From CAWHOW01 sp050013795 (GTDB lineage: Bacteria > Bacteroidota > Bacteroidia > Bacteroidales > CG2-30-32-10), in the NCBI GenBank assembly GCA_050013795.1, contig JBEKEO010000021.1, positions 1 to 26,647 on the forward strand: a DNA stretch of 26,647 bases, in the 5' to 3' direction. Both the position numbers and the translations under genes were made by a program. This document shows, one piece after another, positions 8,182 to 15,284 of the stretch; position 1 is the first letter of the stretch; each line of letters starts with the position of its first letter. Below the pieces are notes generated by a model. That model saw only the letters and a program-made list of their open reading frames with translations. It searched no databases and was not told where the DNA came from.

Positions 8182-9387
8182 TTATTCCCATATTCCGGTA
8201 ATAGTGTTACCACAGTATTCGCACTTGCCTTTCTTAATATGCTTTTCTGTTACAACGAATCCTTTTCTTCCGATAACCTTTTTTGAACATGCCGGGCAAA
8301 AGGTATTTTCTGCATTATGTCCCGGCACATTGCCGACGTATACGTATTTCAAACCCGATTTGTTCGCTATTGTCATCGCTTTTTCTAATGTCGCAACCGG
8401 AGTATAAGGAAGATTTGTTAATTTGTACATAGGTGTGAAACGTGAAAAATGCAATGGAGTATCAGCAAAACCGCTTGATGCTAGCCAATCACACATTTCT
8501 TTTATCATGTCCATATCATCAGTCCAGGTAGGCACTATCAGGTTAATTATCTCCAGCCAAACACCGTTTTCTTTGTATGTTTTAAGTGCATTCATCACTG
8601 GCTGCAAGGCTCCACCATTAAGATCATGGTAAATGGAATTCTTAAAATTCTTCAAGTTGATACTGGCAGCGCTCACATATTTGCAAAGTTCCTTTAAGGG
8701 TGTTTCATTAATATATCCATTTGAAACGACTACCGTTTTTATTCCTTTTGCTTTAGCAAGTTTCGCAATTTCAAGCATGTATTCATAAAAAGCTATTGGT
8801 TCGGAATAAGTAAATGCTATAGCTTTTGTCCCTGCATCAGAACATGCTTTTACTATATCAGCGGGTTTTAGGTCAAAGTTGTCTGCTTCTTCTGGCCCAA
8901 CCTGTGATATGGTCCAGTTCTGACAGTTCAGACAACGCAAATTACACCCGGCAGTGGCCATTGAATAAACATTTGTTTCGGGATAAAAATGAAATAAAGG
9001 TTTTTTTTCTATAGGATCGGTATGAATGATACATGGATCACTGTAAGCAATAGTATATAGCTTGCCTTTCACATTGAATTTATTCCTACACTTGCTTCGC
9101 CCGTTTTCAGCTAGATAACAGCCGTTAGGACAAAGATGGCATTTTATATAGTTATCATCTTCCTGTGAATAATATGAGGCTTCCGTACTGTGTTTAAGAA
9201 GATATTCCAGATCAATGCTTTCGTTCATAGCGTTGTTTGCTTTAACTTCTTTTTTATTTGGATTTGCTAAAAGCGGAAAACAATACATTCCTGCCGCCAT
9301 TCCACATATTCCTAAAAAGCTTTTTTTTAGGAAATCTCTTTTTGTCAGCGACTTTGTTTCATTACCGGAATATTGTGTTTGCTGCAT
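8182..9387 (-). CDS. AmmeMemoRadiSam system radical SAM enzyme with a Tat-like leader
   Basis: The 401-residue product is the radical SAM member of the AmmeMemoRadiSam system, related to pyruvate formate-lyase activating enzymes. The radical SAM Cx3Cx2C cluster is C148, C152 and C155 in AGCNLRCLNCQNW. An N-terminal cysteine set (C83, C86, C90, C100) precedes it, and a zinc-ribbon-like pair of CxxC motifs (C364/C367 and C389/C392) ends the protein. Residues 15-41 look like a twin-arginine leader: TKRDFLKK, then a moderately hydrophobic stretch ending LLANP. The first Arg of the Tat pair is Lys, so export is probable but not certain. Its ATG directly follows the TAA of the upstream gene, so the two are co-transcribed. 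The family has no settled reaction that I can state. Confidence 0.9.
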   Translation of the reverse strand: MQQTQYSGNETKSLTKRDFLKKSFLGICGMAAGMYCFPLLANPNKKEVKANNAMNESIDLEYLLKHSTEASYYSQEDDNYIKCHLCPNGCYLAENGRSKCRNKFNVKGKLYTIAYSDPCIIHTDPIEKKPLFHFYPETNVYSMATAGCNLRCLNCQNWTISQVGPEEADNFDLKPADIVKACSDAGTKAIAFTYSEPIAFYEYMLEIAKLAKAKGIKTVVVSNGYINETPLKELCKYVSAASINLKNFKNSIYHDLNGGALQPVMNALKTYKENGVWLEIINLIVPTWTDDMDMIKEMCDWLASSGFADTPLHFSRFTPMYKLTNLPYTPVATLEKAMTIANKSGLKYVYVGNVPGHNAENTFCPACSKKVIGRKGFVVTEKHIKKGKCEYCGNTITGIWE

Positions 9388-11532
9388 TTATATCTGGTAA
9401 TTTTTTCTTTTACTGAATAAAATAATACCGCTAAAAATATTTAGTAAACCGGTCAAAAAACACACTTCAAAAATTCCCAGCAAAGGTAATAAAAATGCTG
9501 ATAATATTAATGCCCCAATTGCCGAGCCGAATAAATCAGCCCCATAAGTTTCTGCTGCTATAGAAGAAATGTCTTTCTTAAGAATTTTAGATGAAAGCGA
9601 ATAAGCCATTCCTGTGAGGATACCAATGATAAGAATCAGGATAATGAACGATACTTGGATAATGAAAGGATTTTTTCCTACAAGGTTTAAAAACATTAGC
9701 ACAAATGGTAAAATTATTGAATACACCACCAGTATTCCCTGTATCTTTAGATACTTGCTTACGCTATATGTTTTAGATATTTTATTTATATATAAAGAAC
9801 CTATGGCAAGCCCCGTCATGAAGAGCATGATGATGATACCTATCATCTGGAACACATAACCATAAATGATCTGGAAAGTGATAAGTAATATTACTTCAAT
9901 GGATGATGCTGCAAAACCTCCTGTGAACAGGCATAGGTTTACAGGGTTCAGCCTGATAAGGAAAATTAGCAGGATAACAATAAATATAGCAAACAGGAAA
10001 TAGTAATTCGTCTTAAAATGGCTCATCCAGTATATAAGTTGATGATAATAGATAACTGGCCTAAAATCACGATTTAGTTCGGAATCCTTATCAATATTCT
10101 TCATGATGTAAACCATACGTTCGTGCATATCATCAAAATCGAGATAGTAAGAATTAACATAAAAGTTGTTAATCCCACGCTTATCCACCAGCCTTATAAT
10201 ATCTTCATTCAATGGGGCATCGGATGCAATGAAGTAATTCCGTTCTCCCGGTATGATCAGTATATTTTTAAACACTTTATGCAGCGTGTTGTACATAACG
10301 GAATTGATACTTTTCGCCTCTGGGCTCACATAATCATCAGAAGTGAGAAGCCCGAATGAGATAACAGCATTATTATTTAATCTTCTTTTTAACTCGGTAA
10401 AGAATTCCAGTGTATAGAACCTGTTTAGTTGTGCTGTTGTTGGCTCGGGTAAAGCAATAATTGCAATATCATATTTTTCATTGGTTCTTTTAATAAAAAA
10501 ACGGGCATCTTCATTCCAAATATGTATCTTCAGACTTTGCAGGTTCCTGGTATATTTCCTCCCAAGCTCAATAAGAGCAGGATTTATCTCAACGTAATCA
10601 ATACTGTCAACAGGGTATTTGATAATCTCATTTGCCAAGCCATTTATGCCTCCTGATATCAACAGCACTTTCCTCGGATGATCGTGTTGCAGCATGGCAT
10701 AATGAACAGCTTCTTCATTATCGGTTACATTTTCGGTGGAAAAAAGAAGCATGCTGTTCTCAAAAAAGTTTAGCTGTTCGCCGCTGCGTGTTACCACCAG
10801 ATTCCCGTAAGGTGTGTCCTTGTAATACACCAATTGCTGGTCTTTGAATTGTTTCTCTTTGGTGTATTTCTCCAGATCATAGTTCAAGGTAAGCGCAAGG
10901 AATCCGCCTATCAGGACAATAAGTAGTACTATCGCTTTCCTGCTTTTGTTAATGATTGAAATAAATAATCCCGCAGAAAGGTTCACAAACAACAGTATAT
11001 ACAGGCTTTGCAAACTGTTAAGCAGGAAGACAAGTATGAAATTAAATATAAACCCACCTATTATACTTCCAATAGTGTCGTAATAATACACACGGCTTAC
11101 TTGGTTATTATTCAACTTTTCTGATAGGCTGATGCAAAAGAAAGTAAAGAGAAAACCGGAAATGATGCAGTAGGGGGCAAGAAAAGCAAGTGAAATTAAT
11201 ATACCATCGGGTATATTAAGCATGATGCCTACAGGAAAGATAACATTACGCAGCCAGCGAAGCAAGAAAACAGTAAGTAATGGAAAAACGGCTGAAAATA
11301 TCTGCAGTATCACCAGGTATCTTTCACGGTGTTTTATCCTTTTTGATATTTTGCCAAAATAAGCGCCTGTTGCAGTCAATAGCATCCAGCTGGCAAGGAT
11401 GATTCCAAAAATAAGCTCGTTTCCATAAAATACATTAAGGAACTCGCGGATATAAATAATTTGTGTAACAACGGATGAAAAGCCGAGAGCTATCACAGCA
11501 TAAAATAACCCGGTTTCTTTCGTAATCTTCAT
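9388..11532 (-). CDS. polytopic membrane protein with a spermidine-synthase-like methyltransferase-fold domain
   Basis: The 714-residue protein has hydrophobic membrane segments in residues 10-215, a soluble domain at about 230-470, and more segments at 505-710. The soluble domain follows the spermidine synthase fold: SGGINGLANE (residues 293-302) is the glycine-rich nucleotide loop, VEINP puts the ribose-binding acid at E315, and EDAR has D342. The usual catalytic D-x-x-D-P is replaced by A-L-P-E-P (360-364), followed by NRFYTLEFF, a feature I associate with membrane-fused relatives rather than true aminopropyltransferases. A soluble-spermidine-synthase role is therefore doubtful. Neighbouring radical SAM and Memo-AMMECR1 genes suggest it serves the same process at the membrane. 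It is the first gene of a minus-strand operon starting at the divergent promoter region. Confidence 0.82.
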   Translation of the reverse strand: MKITKETGLFYAVIALGFSSVVTQIIYIREFLNVFYGNELIFGIILASWMLLTATGAYFGKISKRIKHRERYLVILQIFSAVFPLLTVFLLRWLRNVIFPVGIMLNIPDGILISLAFLAPYCIISGFLFTFFCISLSEKLNNNQVSRVYYYDTIGSIIGGFIFNFILVFLLNSLQSLYILLFVNLSAGLFISIINKSRKAIVLLIVLIGGFLALTLNYDLEKYTKEKQFKDQQLVYYKDTPYGNLVVTRSGEQLNFFENSMLLFSTENVTDNEEAVHYAMLQHDHPRKVLLISGGINGLANEIIKYPVDSIDYVEINPALIELGRKYTRNLQSLKIHIWNEDARFFIKRTNEKYDIAIIALPEPTTAQLNRFYTLEFFTELKRRLNNNAVISFGLLTSDDYVSPEAKSINSVMYNTLHKVFKNILIIPGERNYFIASDAPLNEDIIRLVDKRGINNFYVNSYYLDFDDMHERMVYIMKNIDKDSELNRDFRPVIYYHQLIYWMSHFKTNYYFLFAIFIVILLIFLIRLNPVNLCLFTGGFAASSIEVILLITFQIIYGYVFQMIGIIIMLFMTGLAIGSLYINKISKTYSVSKYLKIQGILVVYSIILPFVLMFLNLVGKNPFIIQVSFIILILIIGILTGMAYSLSSKILKKDISSIAAETYGADLFGSAIGALILSAFLLPLLGIFEVCFLTGLLNIFSGIILFSKRKNYQI

Positions 11533-11585
11533 GAATAATAATTCAAAGTGAAGCTCCTGTTTCGGTCAATTTCAAAAAATATCCA

Positions 11586-11597
11586 TGATAATTATCA
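11586..11597. promoter_or_regulatory. 12-bp perfect palindrome in the divergent promoter region
   Basis: TGATAATTATCA is a perfect palindrome between the two divergent genes. Its half-site TGATAA resembles part of a Fur box, but it is shorter than the 7-1-7 Fur arrangement. A perfect 12-mer in AT-rich DNA can arise by chance. Confidence 0.3.
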
Positions 11598-11606
11598 GGG
11601 TAAGCA

Positions 11607-11634
11607 TTTGAAATTATTTAATTATGTATCTTTG
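11607..11634 (+). promoter_or_regulatory. promoter of the Memo-AMMECR1 gene
   Basis: TATCTTTG (11627-11634) matches the Bacteroidota -7 consensus TAnnTTTG, and TTTG at 11607-11610 can serve as the -33 element, with a 16-bp gap that is shorter than the usual 19-21. Transcription would start near 11640, leaving a leader of under 40 nt before ATG 11678. Confidence 0.5.
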
Positions 11635-11637
11635 AAT

Positions 11638-11649
11638 TTGAAATTTCAA
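11638..11649. promoter_or_regulatory. candidate operator palindrome between two opposed promoters
   Basis: TTGAAATTTCAA is a perfect 12-bp palindrome. It lies just downstream of the plus-strand -7 box (11627-11634) and just downstream of a possible minus-strand -7 box (TAATTTTG, plus-strand positions 11655-11662). A protein bound there would cover both expected start points. The minus-strand promoter lacks a clear -33 element. Confidence 0.35.
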
Positions 11650-11677
11650 GCGTGCAAAATTACATATAATAATAATT

Positions 11678-13207
11678 ATGTTGAAAAATAAGATATTATT
11701 CATTTTTATCATCACTGTTATGTTATTCTCCAATAGCTGCCATTCGCAGGATAAGCCGGGAAAGACCGACAAGCCTGCTTCTATCGACCGCAAACCTGCA
11801 GTGGCGGGACAGTTCTACCCTGCCGATGCAAAAAAGTTGCGAAGTATGCTTAAAGACATGTTTGCAGAAGCTACTTCCATGTCCACTAAGAATATGTTTG
11901 CTATAATCTGCCCTCATGCAGGGTATGTTTTTTCGGGGATTACGGCAGCTTCATCCTTCAATCAGGTGGATCCCAATAGGGAATACGAGGATATTTTCGT
12001 GATAGGAGCAAGCCATCATTTTGCTTTCGATGGCGCTTCCATTTATAGCAAGGGAAACTTTATCACTCCACTTGGAACGGTAGAAGTGGATACCGCTCTT
12101 GCCAATAAGATAATCCAAAGCAACAAGGTATTCCAGTGCAGTCAGGATTACCAACTTCCCGACCATTGCATTGAAGTGCAGCTTCCTTTCCTGCAATATC
12201 ACTTGAAAAAGAAATTCAGGATAGTTCCCATTCTAATAGGCACTGAAGACCTGAACATTTGCAAAAAAATTGCCGAAGGACTTAAGGCTTATCTCAATGG
12301 CAATAACCTGTTCGTGATAAGCACTGATTTTTCGCATTACCCAAAATACAAGGATGCCGTGCCCAACGATAAACGCACTGCCGATGCTATCTGCAAAAAT
12401 TCGGCTATGTCGCTGGTGAAAGAAATAAACTATAATTTTGATCAACATATACCTGAACTTGTTACCAGCCTCTGTGGCTTTGCTGCCGTCGTTTCATTCC
12501 TGTATATGACCGAGAACATGGAGGGCGTTAACATCGAGCAGCTTAAATACATGAATTCAGGCGATGCCGTTAAGGACAGTTCGCGCGTGGTTGGCTACTG
12601 GGCGCTGGCATTTTGCACCGACGACAAGCACAAATTAAGCGGAACAGAAACAGGCTTTTCGCTTAGCGATAAAGATAAGAACGACCTCTTAAAGATTGTC
12701 CGCAACACACTTAACACCTATATTAAAGATGGAAAAGTCCCCTCTATTGATACTTCCTCTTTTTCGGATGTGCTGAAACAAAATTGCGGCGCTTTTGTTA
12801 CGCTTACCATAAACGGCGAACTTCGAGGCTGCATAGGTCGCTTTATGCCCGATAAGCCCTTGTTCCAAATAGTGCAGGATATGGCTATATCTTCTTCTAC
12901 GGAAGATTACCGCTTTAACAGGGTTAGCAAGGATGAACTGGATATTATAAGAATAGAGATATCCGTTCTTTCTCCATTGAAGCCGATAAAATCTGCCGAC
13001 GAGTTTAATTATGGTAAAGAAGGCATTTACATGACCAAAGGAGGGGCATCTGGCACCTTCCTGCCACAGGTTGCCGACGAAACAAAGTGGACAAAAGAAG
13101 AGTTCCTCGGGCATTGCGCACAGGACAAAGCCGGAATTGGCTGGAACGGATGGAAAGATGCCAAGCTTTATACTTATACTGCTGTTGTTTTTAGGGAAAC
13201 AAAGTAG
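11678..13207 (+). CDS. exported Memo-AMMECR1 fusion protein (AmmeMemoRadiSam proteins B and A in one chain)
   Basis: The 509-residue protein fuses two AmmeMemoRadiSam components. Residues 38-312 are the Memo domain: PHAGYVFSG gives H80, GASHHF gives H113/H114, STDFSHY follows at 215-221, and TSLCGF gives C266. The His/His/Cys residues that bind metal in human MEMO1 are thus kept. Residues 330-509 are the AMMECR1 domain, with the invariant LRGCIG at 382-387. Residues 1-20 are a signal sequence with Cys at 21; the context SNSC is a loose lipobox, so it is probably a lipoprotein, otherwise a periplasmic protein cut nearby. It is transcribed divergently from the operon holding the radical SAM partner. 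The biochemical role of the system is not established to my knowledge. Confidence 0.92.
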   Translation: MLKNKILFIFIITVMLFSNSCHSQDKPGKTDKPASIDRKPAVAGQFYPADAKKLRSMLKDMFAEATSMSTKNMFAIICPHAGYVFSGITAASSFNQVDPNREYEDIFVIGASHHFAFDGASIYSKGNFITPLGTVEVDTALANKIIQSNKVFQCSQDYQLPDHCIEVQLPFLQYHLKKKFRIVPILIGTEDLNICKKIAEGLKAYLNGNNLFVISTDFSHYPKYKDAVPNDKRTADAICKNSAMSLVKEINYNFDQHIPELVTSLCGFAAVVSFLYMTENMEGVNIEQLKYMNSGDAVKDSSRVVGYWALAFCTDDKHKLSGTETGFSLSDKDKNDLLKIVRNTLNTYIKDGKVPSIDTSSFSDVLKQNCGAFVTLTINGELRGCIGRFMPDKPLFQIVQDMAISSSTEDYRFNRVSKDELDIIRIEISVLSPLKPIKSADEFNYGKEGIYMTKGGASGTFLPQVADETKWTKEEFLGHCAQDKAGIGWNGWKDAKLYTYTAVVFRETK

Positions 13208-13348
13208 AACGTTTTTGGTAGCATATTTGCTGTTTGGTCGCTGATGATAATATTCATCCGCTTTATAAATACCTCATTTATAATCAATTTTATTTCAAAA
13301 GCAAGCGTGTTGCGCAAAGGTCAAGACGAATAAAATTCTTTAATTAGC

Positions 13349-13663
13349 GCATCCTCAAAGCTTATTAGCGCGCTTGTGCGAGTCACTCAAGCACTTGCTT
13401 CACTCACTTGGGGGCTTGCTTTAATGAATGAAGGACTTGTTTTAATGACTGAAGTATTTGCTTTTGTTATCGGAACACTTCCGTGAGTGACATAGGGTGT
13501 CCGTTGTGTATATTGCGCAATCCGTTGAGTAACAAAAGCAGTTAATTCAGTGCCTAAAGGTGTCCGTTTAGTGATTCACGCAGGTCGTTGAGTAACTCGC
13601 GCAGTTGCTCAAGTGTAAGGCACAGCTTGTTGAGTAAGCTGCACAGACCAGTTAATGACGAAA
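13349..13663. repeat. degenerate 21-bp tandem array, about 15 units in strict register
   Basis: Cutting the sequence every 21 bases from 13349 to 13663 aligns all units without any insertion or deletion. Unit starts include 13370, 13391, 13412, 13433, 13454 and on to 13643. Each unit tends to start GCA or GG, with CTTG or TCCG/TCG at positions 4-8 and an AGT-A or AATGA core in the middle (clearest: GTTGAGTAAC in units starting 13517 and 13580). Because 21 is seven codons, the minus strand reads as heptads with Leu, Ile or Val usually at positions 1 and Leu or Val at 5, such as LRELLND, LRESLNG and VLHSLKQ. In-frame stops interrupt it, mostly at heptad position 4. The period also equals two DNA helical turns. 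Confidence 0.8.
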
Positions 13664-13820
13664 TGAAATCGCCCGCACAATACAGTGGTTCTCCTGCAGA
13701 ACGGGCGAATTTACCATCAGGAAAAACGAGGAAATCGTATTGAAAACACAGGAAAATGAATAATTTCAAACTACTGATTCATGTATTTTAATAAGGAAAC
13801 TTACTTTTTTCACTTTACTA

Positions 13821-13851
13821 TTGTTTAATTCAAATATCAAAATTACTTTTG
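13821..13851 (+). promoter_or_regulatory. promoter of the MgtE_N/CBS-Nramp operon
   Basis: TTG at 13821-13823 and TACTTTTG at 13844-13851 (TAnnTTTG) are separated by 20 bp, matching the Bacteroidota sigma-ABfr promoter arrangement. The start point would fall near 13858, giving a leader of about 135 nt. Confidence 0.6.
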
Positions 13852-13917
13852 CAGCATAATTGAAGTTAAACCAAAATGGACGACGGACCTGCCAGATTAC
13901 AATTAATTTTTAAATCC

Positions 13918-13987
13918 CGGATATAGAGGATAATCCGTTCGCTTTCCGCTTTCGGCAAATCCTTCTGTATCCTTAAACGAAGGAGGT
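13918..13987 (+). promoter_or_regulatory. structured leader with an SD sequence that can be sequestered
   Basis: AGGAGG at 13981-13986, 5 nt before ATG 13992, is an unusually strong SD for Bacteroidota and decides the start over the in-frame GTG at 13986. TCCTT (13970-13974) can pair with AAGGA (13980-13984) around a 5-nt loop, and TCCTTC (13960-13965) can pair with GAAGGA (13979-13984) instead; both would hide part of the SD. A further hairpin is CGGAT (13918-13922) with ATCCG (13933-13937). No known riboswitch was recognised. Confidence 0.5.
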
Positions 13988-13991
13988 GCCT

Positions 13992-15266
13992 ATGACAGCA
14001 CAAATCACATTTTACCTAAGCCGCATCATCGGGGCGAAGTTGTATGATGCCGATGGCGACAGCATTGGCCGCATTCACGACCTTGTTATCAGTGCTGTTC
14101 ACCCGGCCGCGCCTGACGATGATTCATTCCGCCCTATGGTCATAGGCGTTAAGACCCGCATCGATGGCAAATTACGCTTTTTAAAGTTCAGACATATCGA
14201 AGTTACCCGCATCGAAAAGAAGTTTATCTTCTCCTGCAAAAAGCAAGAAGACCTTACAGAAAAGAATTTTGAGAACACATTGTTACTTAAAAAGAACATA
14301 CTCGATCGCCAGATTGTTGACATTAACGGTCACAAGCTTGTACGCGTTAACGATATAAGGCTGGTATCCATTCCTTCGGGCACCTACGCCATAGCTGTTG
14401 ATGTAGGCACTGAAGGCTTGCTAAGGCGCATAGGCATATCAGGAGTGGTCAATAAAATATTAAGCATTACGAAGAAACATTTAAATGCCGATTTCATCCT
14501 TTGGGACGATGTAGAAACTGTTGATGATTCCAATTTCAAGATCAAGCTTTCACGAGCATCTAACAAGCTGCACACCCTTCACCCTTCCGATCTTGCCGAT
14601 ATTATTGAAGAAATGGGAAAATCATCGAGGACAAAAGTCTTCGAATCGCTGGACGAAGAAAAAGCCGCCGATGTGCTTGAAGAACTGGAGCCTTATGCAC
14701 AGGCGCATATCATTGAGAACCTACCTATTGAAAAAGCGGCTGATGTACTTGAAAAAATGCCCGCCGATGAAGTTGCCGACCTGCTGGATGTATTGGAAGA
14801 CGATAAGGCCCAGCTCCTGCTGAATGAAATGGAGAAAGAATCTTCGGAAGAAGTCCGCGATCTGATGCAGTATTCAAGCCACCAGGTGGGAAGCATCATG
14901 ACCACCGATTACCTTTCATTCAGAGAAAACCATACCGTAGGGCAAACACTGAATGAATTACGCAAGCTGAAACCCGAAGCCGATATGATATATTCCCTTA
15001 TCGTTACCGACAATAATGAAAGACTTATGGCTACAGTTTCGCTGAGAGACCTTGTTGTTTCAGAACACAATGTTACCCTTGATTCCATTATGCAATTGGA
15101 TCCTATCAGCGTGTTTGATGACGATAAGATAGATTCCCTTGCAGAGATCATTTCCAAATACGACCTCCTTGCCATTCCTGTTACCAACAAAGATATGAAA
15201 ATGGAAGGCATGGTTGTAATTGATGACATTGTTGAAGACTTATTAGACAGGCGTAAAACGAAATAA
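13992..15266 (+). CDS. soluble PRC-barrel / MgtE N-domain / CBS-pair protein, probable Mg2+ sensor
   Basis: The 424-residue protein has no membrane segment. Residues 1-90 and about 98-175 look like two PRC-barrel-type beta domains (KLYDADGDSIGRIHDLV; RQIVDINGHKLVRVNDI). Residues 195-297 form the acidic helical superhelix of the MgtE N-domain (LHPSDLADIIEE, then repeated EKAADVLE). Residues 300-420 are a CBS pair starting QVGSIMTTDYLSF. In the MgtE channel these N and CBS domains bind Mg2+ and close the pore, but the transmembrane part is absent here. An Nramp-type transporter gene follows after 18 bp, so this is best read as its magnesium-sensing partner; direct interaction is inferred. ATG 13992 is chosen because AGGAGG sits 5 nt upstream. 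The SD and the leader hairpins suggest control at translation. Confidence 0.85.
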   Translation: MTAQITFYLSRIIGAKLYDADGDSIGRIHDLVISAVHPAAPDDDSFRPMVIGVKTRIDGKLRFLKFRHIEVTRIEKKFIFSCKKQEDLTEKNFENTLLLKKNILDRQIVDINGHKLVRVNDIRLVSIPSGTYAIAVDVGTEGLLRRIGISGVVNKILSITKKHLNADFILWDDVETVDDSNFKIKLSRASNKLHTLHPSDLADIIEEMGKSSRTKVFESLDEEKAADVLEELEPYAQAHIIENLPIEKAADVLEKMPADEVADLLDVLEDDKAQLLLNEMEKESSEEVRDLMQYSSHQVGSIMTTDYLSFRENHTVGQTLNELRKLKPEADMIYSLIVTDNNERLMATVSLRDLVVSEHNVTLDSIMQLDPISVFDDDKIDSLAEIISKYDLLAIPVTNKDMKMEGMVVIDDIVEDLLDRRKTK

Positions 15267-15270
15267 TGCG

Positions 15271-15277
15271 GGGAGGG
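15271..15277 (+). promoter_or_regulatory. strong ribosome binding site of the Nramp gene
   Basis: GGGAGGG lies 7 nt before ATG 15285 and only 4 nt after the upstream stop. SD sequences of this strength are rare in Bacteroidota and absent from most other genes of this window. Confidence 0.65.
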
Positions 15278-15284
15278 TTAGCCT

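Larger units (their letters stand above)
13208..13991. other. 784-bp gene-free region with 21-bp array, promoter and structured leader
   Basis: After an AT-rich stretch (13208-13348) come the 21-bp tandem units (13349-13663), then a segment with the pair CGCCCG (13670-13675) and CGGGCG (13702-13707), then a promoter at 13821-13851 and a leader of roughly 135 nt to the next gene. A 71-codon minus-strand frame (13554-13769) partly reflects the 21-bp repeats and is not called. Confidence 0.7.

Noticed and set aside
8169..8213. N-terminal extension of the H1-like protein to 8213
   Set aside because: It overlaps the end of the radical SAM gene, while ATG 8168 begins the lysine-rich tail.
11586..11597. 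Fur box at the divergent promoter
   Set aside because: TGATAATTATCA lacks the 7-1-7 spacing and length of a Fur site, and similar 12-mers arise by chance in AT-rich DNA.
12689..13114. Minus-strand 141-codon frame inside the Memo-AMMECR1 gene
   Set aside because: It is antisense to a well-supported coding region with clear AMMECR1 motifs and resembles no known protein.
13554..13769. Minus-strand 71-codon frame with leucine heptads
   Set aside because: Its C-terminal half is the 21-bp array read in one frame, the heptads continue past the stop with more stops, and no homologous gene is recognised. It was kept as a repeat, not a gene.
13858..13991. M-box or manganese (yybP-ykoY) riboswitch before the MgtE_N/Nramp pair
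   Set aside because: I could not find the conserved core motifs of either class. Only simple SD-sequestering hairpins were seen. A covariance-model search would settle it.
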